This document shows positions 6,415-12,463 of a stretch of 12,463 nucleotides of DNA, one piece after another. Under the pieces are notes generated by a model. It had not been told where the DNA came from and ran no database searches. It worked only from the letters and a program-made list of their open reading frames with translations. The translations under genes and the position numbers were made by a program. Where the stretch lies: assembly GCA_003550305.1 (NCBI GenBank), contig QKYT01000888.1:18958-31420 (forward strand), given 5' to 3'. The number at the start of each line of letters is the position of its first letter. Positions within the stretch are counted from its first letter, which is position 1. The stretch comes from Glomus cerebriforme (lineage: Eukaryota > Glomeromycota > Glomeromycetes > Glomerales > Glomeraceae).

Positions 6415-6850
6415 TTATTAAAACTAATTAAATTTCGCATGTATAAAAAATTAATAAAAAATTTAAAATCTTAGCAATGCATATATATTTTTTTGTATGC
6501 ATCCTTGCAATAATATATTAATATTATATAAATTTAAATACAAATCGCATTGATCCAGTCAATTTTTATTTTCAGATTTTGGTGGAGGATATGATTTCAT
6601 GGACCATTCAATTGTATTTTACTTGTCCAATTCCGTTGATATTTTTAATTAATAAATATGATGGACGTTTTTATTATTAACAAAATTTTTTTTCATAAAT
6701 AATTCGTGTAAGAGTAATACTGTCATATAGATTAATTTATTATCAGAAACCGGTAAAGAATTTTGAATAAGTTAATGAGCAGAAAGGATGAATAATTTGT
6801 ATAAATGATAGTGTAGTTATAAGGACAAAAGGTTTTAATTTAATTTTTTT
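6415..6850. other. LINE 5' region and flanking AT-rich DNA
   Basis: 6415-6772 would be the 5' untranslated part of the element if the proposed end is correct. It is AT-rich, with a TATATATTTTTTT word near 6481-6493, and shows no coding frame on either strand. 6781-6850 is ordinary flanking sequence ending in a T-run. Confidence 0.4.
6773..6780. repeat. Possible target-site duplication, 5' side of LINE
   Basis: This is the second copy of TAATGAGC, about 360 bp upstream of the first recognisable start codon of the element. It would place the 5' end of the LINE at 6772. Confidence 0.35.
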
Positions 6851-6950
6851 TTGGAGGGAGTTTCTCCTCTTTTTATAATTGAGTGCGTCATGAGTCATGA
6901 CCAATTTATCACATGATTACGGACTTTTTGTTGCGCGTAAAAATGATAAA
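6851..6950. promoter_or_regulatory. Putative regulatory patch with AP-1/Gcn4-type site
   Basis: The word ATGAGTCAT, the core of bZIP AP-1/Gcn4 binding sites, lies at 6890-6898 inside the longer near-palindrome TCATGAGTCATGA (6888-6900). A CCAAT word follows at 6901-6905. A small GGAG/CTCC hairpin is at about 6853-6868 and a TTTTTATAAT stretch at 6869-6879. The patch is richer in GC than its surroundings. No gene start could be linked to it, so a promoter role is only a suggestion. Confidence 0.25.
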
Positions 6951-8200
6951 AATAATACTATCCCATCAAAATATTTGATTACGCAATTGGCTTTTAAAAA
7001 AAGTTCATTGTCTTTTATAAATCTAAAAATAAAATCATTACAAATAAATTACAGTATTGCTTTTGTTTTATCTTAGAAGTAATCATTATAAAGGTTTTTT
7101 TTCTTTTACTATCATATCATGGCCAAATTTGATGCATATAATAGCAAATAAAAAATGACCGCCGGAGGAGAATAAATTAATAAGGAAAGTAAAAATAATA
7201 ATTTTTTGATTTTTAGATCGGAAAAATTCCAAACTTAGTTCAATCAGTCAATTAATAATATAAATCGTTCCAAAGTTCAAAAAAAAAAAAACTATTAAAT
7301 CTCACATATGATCAGGTCTTATAGAAATTGCGATCTGTATTTTTAATGATATTTTTTTTTAAAAAACAATTTTAATTATAAAATTATTGATTAACCATAT
7401 CACATCTCATTTTATCACTTTATTTGTATTATTATTATTTAAAGCGCTTAGGGATCTCTTCAAATGTCAAAAATAAATAAAACAAACAGCCATTATTCAC
7501 AGCCATATAATTAAAATTATTTGTAACGAAAATAACAATAAATTGTCAAATAAAAATAATTAACGTGGTAAATGCCTTTATAAAACACTCATTTTGCACT
7601 TTTGAATAATAAATTTAAAATAAAGAATATCTGATTTTAAATTCTTCGCTCTCTTACTGATTGCACCGCCCACAAAAAATCTGACTTAGCCTCTGTTGTA
7701 GTACAACTGATTCCTATGAAACGAAATGTTTGATATTATTATTTTTTTCAATTTAGATTTTGTTTTTTTGCGTGATTATTATGTAATATTATGTAACTTT
7801 AATCTGTATATCAATTTAATTTTAGGATTAAAAATCTGGTTCAATATTAAATATTTCATCTATTTGGAAATTTCTAATTAATGTATAACAACTTACATAG
7901 GACCCATAATTGAATCAAAAAAAAAAAGAAAAAAAAATAGATCATCTTTTTTTAAATTGATTTTTGTAAACTTTATCATCTATAAAGATATCATTTAATT
8001 TGTCTTAGAATTTTTGAATGTTTATGATTTATCGTAGATTTTAATTATTCTGGATTATAAGGAATTTTATTGTAAATAATATTTTATTAATTTTTTCGCT
8101 AAATTTTTCACTTAGGAACTGGACATATCATATGTCGATATGCTAGATTTCACTCTATTTTAAATAAATTAATGCTCAATATTCGGGCCATTTCACATGA
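6951..8200. other. AT-rich DNA with no convincing gene
   Basis: Apart from the short open fragment at 7637-7735 and a perfect 15 bp palindrome GACATATCATATGTC at 8122-8136, this stretch shows only AT-rich sequence with homopolymer runs and frequent stops in all frames. A GC-containing word AATGACCGCCGGAGGAG near 7154-7170 stands out but has no frame attached. Confidence 0.55.
7637..7735 (-). other. Short protein-like open fragment
   Basis: Between two stops the minus strand is open for 32 codons and contains FIGISCTTTEAKSDFLWAV. The patch 7640-7720 is richer in G and C than its surroundings, as old coding DNA here tends to be. The GIS...FLWAV pattern faintly recalls the middle of Mutator-like transposases, but the conserved aromatic and acidic positions cannot be verified. 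No flanking fragments in the same frame were found. It could be chance. Confidence 0.2.
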
Positions 8201-8201
8201 A

Positions 8202-8271
8202 TTATCCGGGATAAGAATATTAGATAATCAGATAAACACTATCCGTAGTAGTTTTGTCATTATCAGATAAG
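8202..8271. promoter_or_regulatory. Pair of palindromic GATA-type elements
   Basis: TTATC-CGG-GATAA at 8202-8214 and TTATC-A-GATAA at 8260-8270 are inverted GATA cores 58 bp apart, each followed by GAA. Two more GATAA cores at 8223 and 8231 lie between them. GATA factors are common fungal regulators, and dense paired sites can form their targets. There is no recognised gene next to them, and GATA words are cheap in AT-rich DNA. Confidence 0.25.
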
Positions 8272-8790
8272 AAATACGAAAATGGAAAATCCGTTATTTA
8301 CAGCGCCCCAGAAATACATCCGTCTAATTTGGGCTTAGCAAATATGTGATTAATTTTAAGTTTTTTATTTTATTTTTATAAAAATGTATTTATCACGTTT
8401 AATATGATGAACTTCATAAAAACTACGTTATAAAAATGCAAGCAACTTGCTCTCCTTTAAAAATTGATTCCCCCTTTTCTAAATTAATAAATGCAATATC
8501 AATATATACTCAATATATCCCATCAAATGTCACTCCATAATTTCAAAACATTAAATCATAAAAAAGATTTCACTAGGAAATTCAAAAATTTCTTCTTTTT
8601 ATATTTTATAAACAAAATTTCATAAATCTTTTTAATAAATTATATCCTGATTCTCATTGTGAAATATTCATTAATAATATTCATTTATTATATTTAATTT
8701 ATTGTTAAATTTCCTATAATACAAACAAATATTTTAATTTTCTTTTAATTTATATTTATCATTGACTGTCTACTCATAGTCCCTATAATC
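8272..8790. other. AT-rich DNA without visible features
   Basis: A short GC-containing stretch (TTACAGCGCCCCAGAAATAC, 8298-8317) is followed by AT-rich sequence with stops in all frames. I see no gene or RNA here. Confidence 0.5.
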
Positions 8791-8852
8791 CTATATAAAC
8801 ATACCAGTTCAGCATTATAAATGCCAAAATTATCATTAACAAACAGTTAAAA

Positions 8853-9068
8853 ATGTCCTATACAAACATATCCAAAATTATTATTACCAGTTATAACCTC
8901 AATAAATTAGATTGGATTATCAATTGGATTATAGAATGTTCATTTATTAGTAGGATAATAAAATCCTCTTTACCTTTACAACAAAGGAATAGGAAAGGAG
9001 AAAAGTTAAATGTCACCACCCTGGAACAACTGCGCATTGGAGTGCTATATGATAGATTTCCAATATAA
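8853..9068 (+). CDS. Small hypothetical ORF, 71 codons, unrecognised
   Basis: ATG at 8853 is preceded by AAAA (A at -3, a favourable eukaryotic start context), and a TATATAAAC TATA-like word lies about 60 bp upstream (near 8793). The 71-residue product has a hydrophobic, Ile-rich first half (IINWIIECSFISRII) and a basic, charged second half (RNRKGEKLNVTTLEQLR). There is no clear signal peptide, catalytic motif or family signature. The last third (about 8985-9058) is GC-richer than the flanks, as expected for coding DNA here. Open frames of this length arise by chance in such sequence, and the opposite strand is also open for about 30 codons at the 3' end. It could be a small gene, an exon of a larger gene, or chance. 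Confidence 0.25.
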   Translation: MSYTNISKIIITSYNLNKLDWIINWIIECSFISRIIKSSLPLQQRNRKGEKLNVTTLEQLRIGVLYDRFPI

Positions 9069-10360
9069 TTATCTCTTTGAATGGATGTAAACGAATATAT
9101 TTGAAATCTGATAGTATGTTATTGGTAGTTTTTACTATTATACATGATGCAAAAATAAGTTATTATTACTATTGACAAGACAATTAAAAGACCTGAAATT
9201 CAGAACTGAAGGAATAATAAATGAAAGTACTATTCTTTTAAAATTGTTACAACAATAAAAAAAATCATTCCCTTCTTTTTTAAGGATCACTTTTTTATGC
9301 TGGAAACATTCTCCTGTTTTAAATTTTTTTTAAACAAAATAGAAATTTTTGGACAATTATAGTTTCATCAAATCTTCATCTTTTATATATATATATATAT
9401 ATATTTCTTTGGGAATGATATATAACAGATGTGTATTTTATCCTAATGATAAAAAACAAGAAGGTTAAGCAAATTCTGAGAAATTGTCATTCAGTTGTGT
9501 AAAAGGAGAAATGGATGGGTTAAGGTTTATCTTTTTGATTTCCTTCAATTAAACCTTATAACTAGGATAATAATTATTAAAATAGGTTTTTGTCAATTCA
9601 GTTCAAAGCAAAAGTTTAAAATATATAGATATTCGACAATACCTTTACCTTAACTATTCCTAAACTTAATATGATTTATAATCATAATAATCTGAATGTT
9701 CAAGATTTCAGAATTAATATCTTCAGTTATTTAAAGAAGGCATATTTCATTTCAAAATAAAGCTAAAAAATAATAATTTTGATGAAAGTTCTTTTACAAT
9801 AATATTTTAGAAATTATTATTTTAGTTTTATAATAATGATAAGTCTCTTTTATTCAAAAATAACATTGAGAATGGTTCATTAAATTTTTCGAAGGGAAGA
9901 TATTATTATTTAAAAACATTATTCACAAAGAAGTAGAAAATTCTTTTGAAAGTTTCAGGCTTTTATTTTTAAAACAGATTATANCTATAATTTAAATATA
10001 ATGAAATTGGATTTTATATATNAAATCATATCCTCCAATTCAACTTTAAATATGNTAATAACAATTTTATTGGACGAAATAAATACCTAAAAGACAATCA
10101 GAATAAACAATTTCATTTCCTCTTCTATGGTCTAATTAAATCAAGTATATATATAGTTTAATTTACTTATTTTATAATAGCGATAGAAGATTATTATTAG
10201 AGACTTTTTATTTTTTTTATATACAGTACATTCTCAATACTTTTATGTTTTTATATTTTATATATCATATTTAAAGCTTTCAAGAATTTNTCATTCTGAT
10301 ATATATTTCTAAAAGAATTTACCAAAAGCCAAAAAAATAATTTGCTTANATTTTATGAGG
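9069..10360. other. AT-rich DNA without a gene
   Basis: No protein-like frame was found. Visible items are a (TA)n run at 9384-9404, a 9 bp inverted repeat TAAGGTTTA/TAAACCTTA at 9521-9529 and 9550-9558, and ATAATAATTTT-type simple sequence around 9765-9840. Ns appear from 9984 on, marking lower sequence quality. Confidence 0.55.
9384..9404. repeat. (TA)n microsatellite
   Basis: An uninterrupted TA dinucleotide run of about ten units. Confidence 0.9.
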
Positions 10361-10367
10361 TTACTTG

Positions 10368-11360
10368 TTAAGATTGTTTTGTTAACCAACAATCATCATC
10401 ATGATATGTTACCTGTTCTAACATCGCATCAACCAATGAAGAAACCTTAATTTCATTCTTGAAATTTTTCTTAANTACATGTACAAAACTTTTATCAAGA
10501 GTATTCTGAACNTAAATTGTGAATAAGATTAATTCTTTATTTATAAAATCTGAAATTGTGATTTATTTGCATCATGATTCATAAAGGTATCCTAGCTAAA
10601 AAAAAAAATAATAAATAAATAATTTTTCTTTAATTTCTATTTTCTATACCATACAGTCAACANATACTTCATAGTTTTTAACCATTCCTTGTAGCTTGCA
10701 CTTTTTATTAAAAGCCAGATTAATTAACTTGCATTAGCCTTCTTAAAGCGGCCCAAAAGGTTATTTCTGATAGTTTAGATTTTAGGTTTTTAAAGTATTT
10801 TTATATCAATATTACTTTACACTTTTTTAGTCTCTAATAATATAAAATAGAAAATGAAATCATGAATATTCATCATTCTTTTGTAAATATATTGATTAAA
10901 ATAAATATCTATCTTATAATATATTTGATTTTCCAACTTTCAATATCAGGGTTCATTTTCTTCCATCTTTCATATTATTATTCAGGAATAGTAAAAAATA
11001 TTACCTTTCGTACACTATAATAAAAATAAAATTTAACAAAAATTTACATTATTAACAATCGGTGTGATAAATTCAACAAGTAGCTTTGATCATTAGCTAG
11101 TTACTCATAATGCGATTCTCCTGTTGATTCATATTCCTTTCCTGCTTGGTATATTGGATTTTTGTGTTATTCAATGATCTGGCATGGAAAATTTAATTGT
11201 TTTCCATGTGGAAAACTCTCATCCAACCACAGACAATCCGGTAACAGTTAATAATTTTGCAGCGGCATCCTCAGTAAGAATTAAAGTACAATCTAGCNAT
11301 TCTACCGCCAGCATTGTTTGCATTATCCAATTTTGTGATATCTGTGATTCTATTTCAAAA
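10368..11360 (-). pseudogene. Decayed multi-exon gene, unknown family
   Basis: Protein-like blocks follow each other on the minus strand. Block 1 (about 11345-11230) contains YFEIESQISQNWIMQTMLAV and LTEDAAAKLLTVTGLSVVG. Block 2 (11229-11047, shifted frame) contains LDESFPHGKQLNFPCQIIE and YQAGKEYESTGESHYE with TAA stops at 11167-11169 and 11101-11103. Block 3 (about 10971-10915) contains YERWKKMNPDIESWKIKY. Block 4 (about 10765-10725) contains EITFWAALRRLMQ. Block 5 (about 10730-10650, shifted) contains LAFNKKCKLQGMVKNYEV. Block 6 (10595-10368) contains DKSFVHV, KVSSLVDAMLEQVTYHDDD and ends WLTKQS-stop. A 54-nt intron-like gap at 10596-10649 (GTATAG to poly-T-TAG) joins blocks 5 and 6 in one frame, and a CAG acceptor precedes block 4. 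Blocks 2-4 share one frame and 5-6 another. I do not recognise the family. Several stops could be CAA or CGA changed by C-to-T. Confidence 0.5.
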
Positions 11361-11740
11361 TACATTTGAAATCTAAGCCAAAATTTCATCAACAAATTGA
11401 GCTTTAAATTAAATCCATTATAAAAAAACATATGATTGATAAATTATCAAATTTTTANACAATTTTTAAAGAATGCGTCCCTTGGATTACACGAAGAGCA
11501 GCCTTTAATGTAAGATTTAAAAAAAAACTATATAAAAGTTTAATTTTATATTATAGTAGAATTTAAACGGAATTAGTAAATAAGTCCTGTCATGAANCTA
11601 TAATATACTAATATAGTAACANATACTTNTTTAAATAAATTTAATCTTTATGATAATTTATCTGATTAATAATTTGCTAAATAAATCAATTTTTTTTTCA
11701 TTATACATATCAAATTATGATACAATCGTTAATCAGCATA
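11361..11740. other. AT-rich DNA upstream of the decayed gene
   Basis: The minus strand between about 11525 and 11460 has one short protein-like run (LTLKAALRVIQGTHSLKIV) that could be a further decayed exon of the gene at 10368-11360, and KAQFVDEILA at about 11405-11376 could be another. Both are short and out of frame with block 1, so they are noted but not included. The rest is featureless and contains Ns. Confidence 0.35.
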
Positions 11741-11741
11741 T

Positions 11742-11791
11742 TAGCCCAATGGTAATTAAGCAAGATTAGGCAAGTTAAAAAAAGAATCTTG
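11742..11791 (+). other. Pol III A-box match with adjacent hairpin
   Basis: TAGCCCAATGG at 11742-11752 fits the tRNA A-box consensus (T-R-G-C-N-N-A-R-Y-G-G) exactly, and the following TAATTAAGC continues in tRNA D-arm style. CAAGATT at 11761-11767 pairs perfectly with AATCTTG at 11785-11791. No B-box follows at the expected distance, so this is at best a damaged tRNA or SINE head. Confidence 0.2.
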
Positions 11792-11884
11792 CACAGTAAA
11801 TTAATTTATTGTCGCTTGCTATTTACCACCATTAGTGTTCATCACCAGTATCACGTAATAATATCACATGGTCAACTAATTTTT

Positions 11885-12010
11885 TTAGCGCTGACTGGGC
11901 GACTTGTTTTTACGCCTTCAGTACAGCAGTTACCGTGTCTTTCCCTCTCAACCTACCAGCCTCAAGCCCCTTTCGGGGGTATTTTCTAACTCCATCATTC
12001 CCTCCTTACC
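11885..12010. other. GC-rich island of unknown origin
   Basis: About 125 bp with close to balanced base composition interrupts strongly AT-rich DNA. It includes a CCCC-TTTC-GGGG hairpin at 11967-11978. A plus-strand open frame covers 11789-11989 but begins at TTG, not ATG. The minus strand is also open over much of it, with runs such as KGLEAGRLRGKDTVTAVLKA and, after one TAA, KQVAQSALKKLVDHV. Either strand could be an old exon. I cannot assign a family. The composition suggests former coding or a transferred fragment. Confidence 0.35.
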
Positions 12011-12082
12011 CTAACTCTAAGTAACTCTGAACTAATGATATAATAATAACAGATGTATTTTAAAAAAAAATTTTTTTTTTTT

Positions 12083-12177
12083 GCTAATTGTAAGAATCGA
12101 ACCCAAAATCTTCAAGTTAAATCAAGACAAAATGATAAAATATTTGTACCCTTCTTTGAGTAAAATAAAAATTAAGC
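12083..12177 (-). tRNA. tRNA-like sequence (pseudogene or tRNA-derived element)
   Basis: On the minus strand GGTTCGATTCT (12093-12103) matches the Pol III B-box / T-arm consensus at 10 of 11 positions. TTTACTCAAAGAAGGGTA (12147-12164) resembles an A-box/D-arm with one base missing from the core. The ends GCTTAATT (12170-12177) and AATTAGC (12083-12089) can pair as a 7 bp acceptor stem with one bulged base. The putative T-stem relies on G-T pairs, and a CTTGA/TGAAG arm has a mismatch, so no anticodon can be named. The length of 95 nt exceeds a class I tRNA. It is followed by A12 and then T9, like a Pol III terminator or a retroposon tail. It is probably a tRNA pseudogene or SINE head. Confidence 0.3.
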
Positions 12178-12293
12178 TTTACATAGTAATTGTGAAACTA
12201 TTATTTATATTATGTGTAATATCAGAGAAAAAAATTGCAACGCTCGATTGCAAAACTATTTTTTAAAGTTCGACAAATCAAAATCTTACAATT

Positions 12294-12316
12294 AATTATG
12301 TAATTATTACATAATT
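12294..12316. repeat. Perfect 23-bp palindrome
   Basis: AATTATGTAA and TTACATAATT form a perfect 10 bp inverted repeat around TTA. It is strongly AT-rich, so a structural or chance origin is as likely as a binding site. Confidence 0.6.
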
Positions 12317-12373
12317 CAAAAATCAAAAACAATTACAAAAAACGATTATATTTATGTTTTCAGTTTATCTTCA

Positions 12374-12399
12374 ATATTATATAATATTATATAATATAA
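12374..12399. repeat. Short tandem AT decamer repeat
   Basis: About two and a half copies of ATATTATATA follow each other. It is simple-sequence DNA close to the window end. Confidence 0.6.
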
Positions 12400-12463
12400 T
12401 CCAAATTCTATTGAATTTGCAATTATAAATAATTTGTAATTACTGTATTATAATAAAAAAAAA

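Larger units (their letters stand above)
3193..6772 (-). mobile_element. Degenerate LINE-type non-LTR retrotransposon
   Basis: The element reads on the minus strand. Its 5' part is roughly 6772-6415. A broken coding region runs from 6414 to 3517 with an endonuclease segment followed by a reverse transcriptase segment. The 3' end is an A-rich tract that appears as T-runs at 3193-3240. No long terminal repeats are seen, which with the endonuclease-RT order and A-rich tail identifies a LINE-like element. The 8 bp word TAATGAGC sits just outside both proposed ends (3185-3192 and 6773-6780) and could be the target-site duplication. The outer limits rest mainly on this short match. The reverse transcriptase stops soon after the palm motifs and the C-terminal part is missing, so there was probably an internal or 3' deletion as well as point decay. 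Confidence 0.6.

Noticed and set aside
6198..6440. Minus-strand 80-codon frame over the LINE N-terminus
   Set aside because: It overlaps the acidic Asp/Glu-rich frame, which joins the rest of the polyprotein much better; the Met-rich alternative is a frame shadow.
4327..6474. Plus-strand open frames at 4327-4521, 4749-4952, 5760-5945 and 6211-6474
   Set aside because: They lie opposite the LINE polyprotein remnant and have no independent protein character; they are mirror images of the coding strand.
11184..11369. Plus-strand 61-codon frame
   Set aside because: It is opposite the more protein-like minus-strand blocks of the decayed gene and contains an N.
11967..11980. Bacterial-type terminator hairpin CCCC-TTTC-GGGG
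   Set aside because: The stem is only four base pairs and the following T-run is short; nothing else here suggests bacterial DNA.
11789..11989. Plus-strand 66-codon frame
   Set aside because: It begins at TTG rather than ATG, and its openness can be explained by the GC-rich island, which is open on both strands.
11990..12020. Telomere-like CCCTAA word
   Set aside because: It occurs once, with no tandem copies, so it gives no evidence for a telomere.
12081..12266. Plus-strand 61-codon frame
   Set aside because: It overlaps the tRNA-like sequence and is rich in Lys/Ile as expected from AT-rich noncoding DNA; no supporting context.

Overview
The window is very AT-rich eukaryotic DNA from a draft assembly (single Ns are scattered through it). 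It contains no intact long gene. Spliceosomal intron signals (GTAAGT donors, CTAAY branch points, pyrimidine-AG acceptors), a degenerate LINE-type retrotransposon and low gene density suggest a repeat-rich fungal genome. An arbuscular mycorrhizal (Glomeromycotina, Rhizophagus-like) fungus fits, but this is an impression from composition and style, not a database result.

Layout. 1-380 (+): end of a tandem array whose 101-122 bp units each look like a short exon flanked by intron signals; it probably continues off the left edge. 381-1310: AT-rich spacer with imperfect inverted repeats. 1311-3027 (-): the most striking region, a second tandem array of about 15 units. On the minus strand most units consist of a microexon of 28-39 nt between a GTAAG donor and a TAG/AAG acceptor, often with a CTAAY branch-point motif. 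Six copies have a distal style (usually 30 nt, one shared reading phase) and six full copies have a proximal style (mostly 39 nt), separated by decayed units. In the proximal part the donor repeatedly sits inside a 12-15 bp hairpin. 3077-3190: possible upstream region of that array, with a 16 bp direct repeat and a CACGTG palindrome.

3193-6772 (-): a dead non-LTR retrotransposon with an A-rich 3' tail, a reverse transcriptase (RT) segment, an apurinic-type endonuclease segment and an acidic N-terminus. It is broken by four frameshifts and about ten stops and is possibly flanked by an 8 bp target duplication. 6773-10360: mostly featureless AT-rich DNA with a few regulatory-looking motifs (an AP-1/Gcn4-type palindrome, a pair of GATA palindromes), one doubtful 71-codon ORF and one short protein-like fragment.

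10368-11360 (-): pieces of protein-like sequence in ordered, mostly collinear frames, interrupted by stops and possible introns. I read this as a decayed multi-exon gene of unknown family. 11740-12180: a Pol III A-box match, a GC-rich island and a tRNA-like sequence on the minus strand followed by A and T runs. The rest is AT-rich sequence with palindromes.

The candidate undescribed system is the microexon array with donor-sequestering hairpins. It could give a family of repeat proteins of variable length by alternative splicing, but several units are visibly broken, so it may be partly or wholly decayed.
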